This document shows, piece after piece, positions 14,175 through 23,868 of a DNA stretch of 23,868 bases (the stretch's first letter is position 1; every line of letters begins with the position of its first letter). The stretch is from contig JBFWXZ010000026.1 in NCBI GenBank assembly GCA_050186955.1, positions 1 to 23,868 on the forward strand, given 5' to 3'. The notes under the pieces were generated by a model. It saw only the letters and a list, made by a program, of their open reading frames with translations, was not told the DNA's origin and made no database searches. The stretch comes from JACKJP01 sp050186955. Lineage in GTDB: Bacteria > Pseudomonadota > Alphaproteobacteria > Rhizobiales > Tepidamorphaceae. The translations under genes and the position numbers were made by a program.

Positions 14175-15339
14175 CCAGCTCGTGGGTCGGCCAGGCGTCG
14201 GCCGGCATGCCGAGGCGCAGCTGTTCGCGGCGCACCGCGTCGCGGGTCTTCTCGCCGAGGATGCCGTCGACCTTGCCGACATCATAGCCGAGCTGCTGAA
14301 GCTCCTGCTGGAGCTGCTTCATCTCGGCCATGGAAAGCCCCTGCGGGTTGGCGCCCGGCGAGACCTTCTGCGCGCCGGCCAGCCGCGTCCCCAGATAAGC
14401 GGCGGTGGTGCAGTAGACCAGCGACTGGTTCCACTTCAGATAGACGTCGAAATTGGGATAGGCGAGGAAGGCCGGGCCGGTGCGGCCCATCGGCAGCAGC
14501 AGGCTGGCCGGCAGGCTGCCCGACAGCGCTCTGCCATCGGCGCGCCTGACCCCCATCGCCGCCCATTGCGAGGCCGGCAGGCGGTTGTCGAGGCGGGCGA
14601 GCTCCCACTGCATGTTCTGCGGCACCTTGACCTCCTGCAGCCAGGGCTCGCCGGCGCGCCAGCCGAGCCCCTGGATGAAGTGGCCGGCGGTCGCCAGCAC
14701 GTCGGGGACCGAGCGCTTGAGGTCGACCTTGCCGTCGCCGTCCTCGTCGATGCCGTATTCGAGATAGTCGCGCGGCAGGATCTGCGTCTGGCCGAGCTCG
14801 CCGGCCCAGGCGCCGACGAAATCGGAGGATTTCAGGTCGCCGCGCTCGAGAAGCTGCAGGGCGGCGATGAGCTGCGGGCGGAAAAGGTCGGGGCGGCGGC
14901 AGTCATAGGACAGCGTCGCCAGCGCGCTGATCGTCGGAAAGTCGCCCTGCACGGCGCCGAAATCGGTCTCCAGCGCCCAGAAGGCGGTGATGACCGGGCC
15001 CGGCACGCCGAACTTGCGCTCGATGTCGGCGAAGACGGCGGCGTATTTTTTGAGGTTCTGGCCGCCGATCTTGAGCCGGTAGCTGGAGACCATGCGGCCG
15101 GAGAATTCGAGGAATGTCTGGGCGAAGACGCCCTGCGCGCGGTCGCGGGAGATGACCTTCTTGTTGTAGGTCATCATCGGCACGGCGGCTTCGACGGTGC
15201 GCGGGCTGACGCCGGCCGCGATGGCCTCCTGCTTGACCTCGTTCAGCCACTGGCCGTAGTCGCCGCCGCAGGCGGCGGCCGAGGCGGAGGCGGTGAATCC
15301 GAGGAGGATGAGGGAGGCTGCGGCGAGGGATCGGTGCAT
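14158..15339 (-). CDS. Lytic murein transglycosylase (MltB family) with peptidoglycan-binding domain
   Basis: The 393-residue protein has a Sec signal peptide (about 1-22, ASASAAA) and a membrane-bound-lytic-transglycosylase-B-type catalytic domain (about 25-325). The catalytic glutamate is Glu124 in AFWALETDFG, and ELGQTQILPRDYLEYG, GDGKVDL and AYPNFDVYLKWNQS are further conserved blocks. A C-terminal PG_binding_1 module (about 335-393, QQLGYDVGKVDGILGEKTRDAV) follows. It cleaves glycan strands of peptidoglycan to 1,6-anhydro ends in the periplasm. There is no lipobox, so it is soluble, unlike E. coli MltB. It is last in a leftward set with an extensin-family gene and terC (80 bp gap to terC). 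Confidence 0.95.
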   Translation of the reverse strand: MHRSLAAASLILLGFTASASAAACGGDYGQWLNEVKQEAIAAGVSPRTVEAAVPMMTYNKKVISRDRAQGVFAQTFLEFSGRMVSSYRLKIGGQNLKKYAAVFADIERKFGVPGPVITAFWALETDFGAVQGDFPTISALATLSYDCRRPDLFRPQLIAALQLLERGDLKSSDFVGAWAGELGQTQILPRDYLEYGIDEDGDGKVDLKRSVPDVLATAGHFIQGLGWRAGEPWLQEVKVPQNMQWELARLDNRLPASQWAAMGVRRADGRALSGSLPASLLLPMGRTGPAFLAYPNFDVYLKWNQSLVYCTTAAYLGTRLAGAQKVSPGANPQGLSMAEMKQLQQELQQLGYDVGKVDGILGEKTRDAVRREQLRLGMPADAWPTHELVTRLR

Positions 15340-15419
15340 CTGTCGGCCTTTCGCGATTCGCTGCGGGTCGGCAGCAGTCTGGCAAGCCGCCGATGCCGGT
15401 ATCAAGCCTTTCGCGGAGG

Positions 15420-16031
15420 CTACATCATGCCGGCCGCGACCGCGCCGACCTCCGGCCAGCCCTGAACCATCATCTGCACGGCGATATAGGCGATCAGGGC
15501 GATGCCGGCATAGGCGAGCCAGTGGAAGCGCTCCAGCAGCCGGGCGATGAAGCTCGCCGCGATCCCCATCAGCGCGACCGAAAGGGCGAGGCCGAAGACC
15601 AGAACCATCGGGTGCTCGCGCGCCGCGCCGGCGACGGCCAGCACATTGTCCAGCGACATCGAGAGGTCGGCGACGATGATCTGCCAGGCGGCGGCGGCGA
15701 ACGATTTCGGCTCGGCCGCCTTGTCGTTGGGGTTTGCCCCGAAATGGCCGGCGCGGGTCTCGCGCCACAGCTTCCAGGCGATCCAGGCGAGCAGCAGCCC
15801 GCCGGCGAAGGTGAGGCCGACGATCTCCAGGAGCTGGGTGGTGACGAGGGCGAAGCCGATGCGCATGATCGCGGCGAGGCCGACGCCGAGCAGGATCGCC
15901 TTGGCGCGCTGCTCGCGCGGCAGCCCGGCGGCGGCCATGCCGACGACGACGGCGTTGTCGCCGGCGAGAACGATGTCGATGAGGATGACCTGAAAGAACG
16001 CCGTCAGCGCATTTGCATCGAATTCGAACAT
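15420..16031 (-). CDS. TerC-family integral membrane protein
   Basis: The 203-residue protein has about six to seven membrane helices and the two TerC signatures, DIVLAGDNAVVVG (Asp19, Asp25) and ADLSMSLDNVLAV (Asp122, Asp128), which form a pair of inverted metal-binding helices. Family members such as YjbE/Alx/MntP-like exporters are linked to Mn2+ efflux or metallation of exported proteins. Tellurite resistance is only the historical name. The start (ATG 16031) lacks a clear ribosome site. It lies 98 bp downstream of the extensin-family gene and 80 bp upstream of the transglycosylase gene on the same strand, so the three may be cotranscribed. Confidence 0.92.
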   Translation of the reverse strand: MFEFDANALTAFFQVILIDIVLAGDNAVVVGMAAAGLPREQRAKAILLGVGLAAIMRIGFALVTTQLLEIVGLTFAGGLLLAWIAWKLWRETRAGHFGANPNDKAAEPKSFAAAAWQIIVADLSMSLDNVLAVAGAAREHPMVLVFGLALSVALMGIAASFIARLLERFHWLAYAGIALIAYIAVQMMVQGWPEVGAVAAGMM

Positions 16032-16129
16032 TTATACGCCGCGGGTGAATCCGGGAGGCGGCCTGAACCGGCCGGGAGGTAGCAGGATAACGATATATGA
16101 TCGGCGCCGACGGATTTAAAGCGCCGGGC

Positions 16130-16960
16130 CTACTGGCAAATGCGATAATTGTCGCTGCGCCCGTGCTTTTCGGTGTCGAGGTGGAGGTGCGTCGCGTGCG
16201 AGGGGTCGGAGCCGGGCCCCAGAATGGTGGTGAACTGGCCGCAGGCGGCCTTGCGGATGGCGTCGACATAGCCGGTCTCACCCGGCCCGCCCGAGCCGAT
16301 GGGGATGCGCCGGCCGTCGGTGAGCACGAAGCCGGCGATGTCGAGGGCGATGCCGCGCCCGTGGGCGCTGACCTTGCCGCCGGAGGCGCGGTTGCGGTAG
16401 CGGCACTGGAAGCCCGGGCCGGTGTCGACGCGGGCGATCCCGGCGCCGAAATAGCCGATGGCCATCGGATCGGCGATCTCGCGGAGGAATTTCGCCAGCT
16501 CGCGCCCATAGGCGCAGTTGAGGGTGGGACGCGACGGAATGGCGATCGACCGCTTGCCGTCGCGCGCCTTCACGCCGCCGATGGCGGCGGGTTCCTCGAT
16601 GATGCAGGCGCTGGCGTTGCCGTCCGGCGAGCTGGCCTCGGGCTGTTCCGCCGGCGCGATGTCCACCGTGTCGTCGGCGATAGTGAGGCATCCCGGCTCG
16701 ATGGCGGTTCCCGGGGCGGTTTCGGGGGCGGTTCCGGCATCGGCGGTCGGCTGCGGGCGCGGCGCGGGCGTGCCCGGTGCAGGCGTGCCGGGCGTCGCAG
16801 CGGGAACAGAGGCCGCCGGATGCTCGGGACGCTGCTCGGGAACGGGAACCGGGCGCATCTGGGCCTCAGGAACAGGGGTCTGGGCGAGCGCCGTTCCGCA
16901 ACCCAATAGAAACACTGCGAAAATGGCGTTCGCACACCGCCGGGCGCCGGTCGTTTTCAT
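16130..16960 (-). CDS. Extensin-family secreted protein with proline-rich linker
   Basis: The 276-residue protein has a Sec signal peptide (about 1-26, GTALAQ), then a Pro/Ala/Thr-rich low-complexity linker (29-90, with repeated PGTPAP units). An extensin-like domain (about 118-276) follows, with CAYGRELAKFL, FQCRYRNR, VSAHGRGIALDIAGF and SHATHLHLD. His200, Asp207 and His260 match the LAS metallopeptidase zinc ligands. A cell-wall peptidase role in the periplasm is plausible but unproven. ATG 16960 is chosen for the signal peptide and the AAGG 2 bases before it; the frame continues upstream without good coding features. It is divergent from the BCCT gene and related only distantly to the extensin-like lipoprotein at 8489. 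Confidence 0.85.
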   Translation of the reverse strand: MKTTGARRCANAIFAVFLLGCGTALAQTPVPEAQMRPVPVPEQRPEHPAASVPAATPGTPAPGTPAPRPQPTADAGTAPETAPGTAIEPGCLTIADDTVDIAPAEQPEASSPDGNASACIIEEPAAIGGVKARDGKRSIAIPSRPTLNCAYGRELAKFLREIADPMAIGYFGAGIARVDTGPGFQCRYRNRASGGKVSAHGRGIALDIAGFVLTDGRRIPIGSGGPGETGYVDAIRKAACGQFTTILGPGSDPSHATHLHLDTEKHGRSDNYRICQ

Positions 16961-17058
16961 CACCTTATCCCGTCTCCAGAGGCCCGCATTTTTGCAATGA
17001 CGGACCACAATCCCTAGCCTCGGGCGAGTCGCAAACAGAAATGTTGTTGTCGACACAA

Positions 17059-17145
17059 GGCCCGGAGGGGCCGGCTTGTTCCCCCACGATGACGCGGGGA
17101 ACCGACGCTGACGCCACACAGTGACAGCGTTTCGCTCCCCGGGGA
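17059..17145 (+). promoter_or_regulatory. Hairpin-rich leader upstream of the BCCT gene
   Basis: Four inverted repeats follow each other in 87 bases: GGCCC-GGAG-GGGCC (17059-17072), GTTCCCC/GGGGAAC (17078-17084 and 17096-17102), ACGCTG/CAGCGT (17105-17110 and 17125-17130) and TCCCCGGGGA (17136-17145). They end 33 bases before the ATG of the transporter gene. This could be a structured 5' leader or protein-binding sites. No known riboswitch class was recognised. Confidence 0.4.
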
Positions 17146-17178
17146 AGAAACACGCTCAAGCATACGGGGGTATGGAAA

Positions 17179-18762
17179 ATGGCTGAGACGACAAACAGCC
17201 CCATCGCCGAGACATCATACGAGGTCGGCCAGGACAACGTTCAGGTCTTCGGCCTCGACATCCACAATCCGGTCTTCATGATCTCCGGCCTGTCGATCGT
17301 CGGCTTCGTCCTGCTGGCGCTGATGTTCCAGTCGGGCACGGCGGAATTCTTCGGCGCGCTGCGGCCGTGGCTGACCTCGACCTTCGACTGGCTGTTCATG
17401 GCGGCGAGCAACGTCTTCGTGCTGTTCTGCCTGTTCCTGATCGTCAGTCCCTACGGCAAGATCCGCATCGGCGGCGCCGACGCCAAGCCGGAATATTCCT
17501 ATTCGGGCTGGTTCGCGATGCTGTTCGCGGCCGGCATGGGCATCGGGCTGATGTTCTTCGGCGTGCTGGAGCCGGTGAACCATTTCCTCAACCCGCCGCT
17601 CGGCGTCGATCCCGGCAACGTAGAGGCGGCAGCGGCGCTCGGCATGGCGGCGACGATCTTCCACTGGGGCCTGCACCCCTGGGCGATCTACGCCGTGGTG
17701 GCGCTGGCGCTCTCCTTCTTCTGCTTCAGCCGCGGGCTGCCGCTGACCATCCGCTCGGCCTTCTTCCCGCTGTTCGGGGACAGGGTCTGGGGCTGGTTCG
17801 GCCACGTCATTGACACGCTCGCGGTGTTCGCGACCCTGTTCGGGCTCGCCACCTCGCTCGGCTTCGGCGCCGAGCAGGCGACGGCGGGCCTCAACTATCT
17901 GTTCGGCATCCCGGCGAGCGAGGTGACGAAGGTCATCCTGATCGCCTGCATCACCGGCGTGGCGCTGGTTTCCGTGGTCGCGGGCCTCGACGCCGGCGTC
18001 AAGCGGCTCAGCGAGATCAACATGGTGCTCGCCCTGCTGCTGCTCGTCTTCGTCATCGTCGCCGGGCCGACCATGGCGATCTTCACCGGCTTCTTCGCCA
18101 ATCTCGTCGAATATGTCCGCGAGCTGCCGGCGCTGTCGAACTGGATCGGCCGCGAGGACACCGACTTCATGCACGGCTGGACCACGTTCTACTGGGCGTG
18201 GTGGATCTCCTGGTCGCCCTTCGTCGGCATGTTCATCGCCCGGGTGTCGCGCGGGCGCACGGTGCGCGAGTTCATCATCTGCGTGCTCATCATCCCGACG
18301 CTGGTCTCGGTGCTGTGGATGACGGCCTTCGGCGGCACGGCGATCCTGCAATATCTCAACGACGGCTATCAGGGCGTCGCCGAGACGGTGAACAACTGGA
18401 CCCCGGAACTGTCGCTGTTCAAGATGCTGGAGCCGCTGCCGCTGACGCATATCAGCTCGTTCGTCGGCATCGTGCTGGTCATCGTGTTCTTCGTCACCTC
18501 GTCGGATTCCGGCTCGCTGGTGATCGACACGATCACCGCCGGCGGCAAGCTCGACGCGCCGGTCGCGCAGCGCGTGTTCTGGGCCTGCTTCGAGGGCCTG
18601 GTGGCCATCGCGCTGCTGCTCGGCGGCGGCCTCGCCTCGTTGCAGGCGGCGGCCATCGCCACCGGCTTCCCCTTCGCCATCGTGCTGCTGCTGATGTGCG
18701 TCAGCACCATGAAGGGGCTGATGGAGGAAAGACGGGCGATGCGCGCCGCGCCCGCCGAATAG
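17179..18762 (+). CDS. BCCT-family transporter (betaine/choline/carnitine type)
   Basis: The 527-residue protein has about 12 membrane helices and the BCCT hallmarks: GMGIGLMFFGVLEP, HWGLHPWAIYA, the tryptophan-rich WAWWISWSPFVGMFIARVSR followed by GRTVREF, and SSDSGSLVIDTITAGG. It imports a quaternary ammonium compound such as glycine betaine, choline, carnitine or dimethylsulfoniopropionate, driven by Na+ or H+. The C-terminus is short, without the long osmosensing tail of BetP. GGGGG (17166-17170) lies 8 bases before the ATG. No choline or betaine catabolic gene is nearby, so the substrate is open. The gene ends at a strong terminator. Confidence 0.95.
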   Translation: MAETTNSPIAETSYEVGQDNVQVFGLDIHNPVFMISGLSIVGFVLLALMFQSGTAEFFGALRPWLTSTFDWLFMAASNVFVLFCLFLIVSPYGKIRIGGADAKPEYSYSGWFAMLFAAGMGIGLMFFGVLEPVNHFLNPPLGVDPGNVEAAAALGMAATIFHWGLHPWAIYAVVALALSFFCFSRGLPLTIRSAFFPLFGDRVWGWFGHVIDTLAVFATLFGLATSLGFGAEQATAGLNYLFGIPASEVTKVILIACITGVALVSVVAGLDAGVKRLSEINMVLALLLLVFVIVAGPTMAIFTGFFANLVEYVRELPALSNWIGREDTDFMHGWTTFYWAWWISWSPFVGMFIARVSRGRTVREFIICVLIIPTLVSVLWMTAFGGTAILQYLNDGYQGVAETVNNWTPELSLFKMLEPLPLTHISSFVGIVLVIVFFVTSSDSGSLVIDTITAGGKLDAPVAQRVFWACFEGLVAIALLLGGGLASLQAAAIATGFPFAIVLLLMCVSTMKGLMEERRAMRAAPAE

Positions 18763-18790
18763 GCGGGGCGCAGACCCTAGAGAAACAAGG

Positions 18791-18819
18791 AAAAGCCCCG
18801 GAGCGATCCGGGGCTTTTT
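18791..18819. terminator. Bidirectional intrinsic terminator
   Basis: A perfect 12-bp stem, AAAAGCCCCGGA and TCCGGGGCTTTT, encloses a GCGA loop (18803-18806) and is followed by a T run ending at 18819. The opposite strand also ends in TTTT. It lies 28 bp past the BCCT stop and just past the stop of the convergent oxoprolinase gene, so it serves both. Confidence 0.93.
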
Positions 18820-18824
18820 GCTTC

Positions 18825-22424
<3,600 letters not shown>

Positions 22425-22480
22425 CGCGGCCTCCCTGTTGAATGTCGCCGGAGACACGCAAACCACATCGCCCACAGAAC

Positions 22481-22497
22481 GTCAACAATTTGTTGAC
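22481..22497. promoter_or_regulatory. Perfect 17-bp palindrome between divergent oplAH and dctP
   Basis: GTCAACAATTTGTTGAC has perfect 8-base arms around one central base. Each end forms a TTGAC: TTGACA at 22493-22498 reading toward dctP and TTGACG on the other strand reading toward oplAH. A protein bound here would cover candidate -35 elements of both promoters, although the matching -10 elements are weak. It is probably the operator of a regulator encoded elsewhere. Confidence 0.7.
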
Positions 22498-22578
22498 ATA
22501 TTGTTTTTGATGGGCGACGCTTTTCTCCATGCTGCCGGGGAGGGGCCCCGGAAGCGGTCACCTTACGGGAGGTTTCCG

Positions 22579-23550
22579 ATGAACATGATACTTCGCGCCG
22601 CAGCGTTCGCGGCGGGCATCGCACTCGCCGCGCCGGCGATGGCGCAGACGAAGTGGGACATGCCCACGCCCTATCCCGACACCAACTTCCACACCGTGAA
22701 CATCTCGCAGTTCGCCGCCGACGTGAAGGAGAAGACCGGCGGCAAGATCGACATCGTCGTCCATGCCGGCGGTTCGCTGGTGAAGCACGGCGAGATCAAG
22801 AACGCGGTTCGTTCCGGCCAGGTGCCGGTCGGCGAGTTCCTGCTCTCGACGCTGGCCAACGAGAACCCGGTCTTCGGCGTCGACTCGGTGCCGTTCCTGG
22901 CGACCAGCTACGAGGCCTCGAAGAAGCTCTGGGACGCCTCGCGCGCCAAGACCGAGGAGCTGCTCGCGCAGCAGGACCTAATGGTGCTGTTCTCGGTGCC
23001 GTGGCCGCCGCAGGGCCTCTACACCAAGAAGGACGTCGCCGGCCCGGACGACCTCAAGGGCCTGAAGTTCCGCGCCTACAACGCGGCGACCGAGCGCGTC
23101 GCGCAGCTCTCCGGCATGGTGCCGACCCAGGTCGAGGTGCCCGACATCGCGCAGGCCTTCCTCACCGGCCGCGTCGAGGCGATGATCACCTCGCCCTCCA
23201 CCGGCGCCAATTCCAAGGCGTGGGACTACCTTTCCAACTACTACGACCTCCAGGCCTGGCTGCCGAAGAACATCGTGGTGGTCAACAAGTCGGCCTTCGA
23301 CGGGCTCGACGACGCCACCAAGCAGGCCGTGCTCGACGCCGCCAAGGCGGCCGAGACGCGCGGCTGGGAAGCCTCGATGGCGGAGACCGACTCCAAGACC
23401 AAGGTGCTCTCCGACAACGGCATCAAGGTCTCTGCGCCGAGCGAGGCGCTGGCGACGGCGATGAAGGAGATCGGCGCGCAGATGACCGAGGACTGGCTGA
23501 AGAGCGCCGGCGACGACGGCAAGGCCATCGTCGACAAGTTCAAGATGTAG
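22579..23550 (+). CDS. dctP: TRAP transporter substrate-binding protein, DctP family
   Basis: The 323-residue protein has a Sec signal peptide (about 1-22, cleaved after AMA) and the DctP fold. It includes VDSVPFLATSYEASKKLWD, the conserved substrate-carboxylate arginine Arg165 in GLKFRAYN, and EVPDIAQAFLTGRVEAMITS. It binds an organic acid in the periplasm and hands it to the DctQ/DctM membrane subunits, driven by a Na+ or H+ gradient. GGGAGG lies 6 bases before the ATG. Divergence from 5-oxoprolinase suggests pyroglutamate as ligand; pyroglutamate-binding DctP proteins are known from Bordetella. The ligand assignment is inference. A GC-rich hairpin follows before dctQ. Confidence 0.94.
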   Translation: MNMILRAAAFAAGIALAAPAMAQTKWDMPTPYPDTNFHTVNISQFAADVKEKTGGKIDIVVHAGGSLVKHGEIKNAVRSGQVPVGEFLLSTLANENPVFGVDSVPFLATSYEASKKLWDASRAKTEELLAQQDLMVLFSVPWPPQGLYTKKDVAGPDDLKGLKFRAYNAATERVAQLSGMVPTQVEVPDIAQAFLTGRVEAMITSPSTGANSKAWDYLSNYYDLQAWLPKNIVVVNKSAFDGLDDATKQAVLDAAKAAETRGWEASMAETDSKTKVLSDNGIKVSAPSEALATAMKEIGAQMTEDWLKSAGDDGKAIVDKFKM

Positions 23551-23562
23551 GTATCCGACGTT

Positions 23563-23587
23563 CCCGGGGGGCCTGCGGCTCCCCGGG
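23563..23587 (+). promoter_or_regulatory. Intercistronic hairpin between dctP and dctQ
   Basis: CCCGGGGGGCC (23563-23573), loop TGC, then GGCTCCCCGGG (23577-23587) form an 11-bp stem with one G-T wobble. Only TGCGTTTT follows, so termination would be partial. Such hairpins behind binding-protein genes usually protect the upstream message and lower expression of the membrane subunits. Confidence 0.7.
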
Positions 23588-23621
23588 GTGCGTTTTCCGA
23601 CGATCGTTGGCGGGGGAGGCC

Positions 23622-23868
23622 ATGCGTCGCATTCTCAACGGACTCTACGGGCTGAGCGCGCTGCTCGCGGGGATCGCGCTGACCGCGATCCTGCTCACGG
23701 TGCTGGCGCAGGTCTCGCTGAACTTCGCCGACTGGAGCTACAGCCGCTTCACCGGCGTGCCGATCGGGCTGCTGATCCCGTCCTACGCCGATTTCGCCGG
23801 CTATTTCCTCGTCGGCGCCACCTTCTTCGCGCTGGCCTCGAGCTTCCATGACGGCGCCCATGTGCGCG
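23622..23868 (+). CDS. dctQ: TRAP transporter small permease, DctQ family (3' end cut off by the window)
   Basis: The first 82 codons are visible, starting at ATG 23622 with GGGGGAGG just upstream. Two hydrophobic helices appear, at about residues 8-34 (LSALLAGIALTAILLTVLAQ) and from about 55 on (YADFAGYFLVGATFFALAS). The second leads into the GAHVR segment, where DctQ proteins have a conserved 'HVR' motif. DctQ proteins have four helices and join DctM to form the membrane part of the transporter. Position 71 bp behind dctP fits the usual P-Q-M order; dctM would lie beyond the window. Confidence 0.88.
   Translation, partial: MRRILNGLYGLSALLAGIALTAILLTVLAQVSLNFADWSYSRFTGVPIGLLIPSYADFAGYFLVGATFFALASSFHDGAHVR

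Noticed and set aside
16032..16129. Possible yybP-ykoY manganese riboswitch before terC
   Set aside because: Such riboswitches often precede terC-type genes, but the 98-base gap lacks the conserved loop sequences I would expect; only ordinary GC-rich inverted repeats are present.

Overview
The window is about 24 kb of very GC-rich DNA. Third codon positions are almost all G or C, GTG and TTG starts are used, and coding density is high. Gene content points to an alphaproteobacterium, most likely of the order Hyphomicrobiales (Rhizobiales): two extensin-family proteins, a short TrmO, an ArsR-methyltransferase fusion in front of metF, a CyaC-like membrane cyclase, TRAP uptake genes, and dispersed 'CTGGATTCCGG...CGGAATGACGG' and 'CCATCCTTCGAGAC' repeats. 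This placement is inference from gene families; no rRNA or other marker gene is present. There is no tRNA, CRISPR array, prophage or complete insertion sequence. It reads as ordinary chromosome with repeat-rich gaps.

Left part (1-4730): the 3' end of an MscS-type channel gene overlaps the DNA repair glycosylase gene tag. tag converges with trmO (tRNA modification). Next is a cysteine-free ArsR-type regulator fused to a SAM-dependent methyltransferase domain. A 20-bp near-perfect palindrome overlaps its putative -10 element, and metF is translationally coupled to it. This looks like an autoregulated methionine/SAM-cycle unit. An isochorismatase-family hydrolase gene follows.

Repeat-rich gap (4730-6000): at least four repeat families are packed into 600 bp, several as hairpins whose copies differ by compensatory changes. 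Beyond them is a 27-residue membrane peptide gene with a perfect Shine-Dalgarno sequence and a foldable leader.

Middle (6000-13400): two small exported proteins, a CGNR/ABATE regulator divergent from a lone LivH-type ABC permease, an extensin-like lipoprotein, a PlsC-type acyltransferase, and an ornithine-decarboxylase-family enzyme. The last 33 bp of the decarboxylase gene are repeated 201 bp downstream, flanking a copy of the dispersed repeat. Converging on this is a 563-residue cyclase that joins six membrane helices rich in histidine, a [2Fe-2S] ferredoxin domain and a class III adenylate cyclase domain. It is a strong candidate redox sensor.

Right part (13500-23868): a secreted protein of unknown function converges on a leftward cluster of extensin, terC and a lytic transglycosylase gene. 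A BCCT transporter gene has a hairpin-rich leader and ends at a bidirectional terminator shared with a 1199-residue 5-oxoprolinase. The oxoprolinase gene is divergent from TRAP transporter genes (dctP, then partial dctQ), with a perfect 17-bp palindrome between them. This forms a probable pyroglutamate uptake and degradation divergon.
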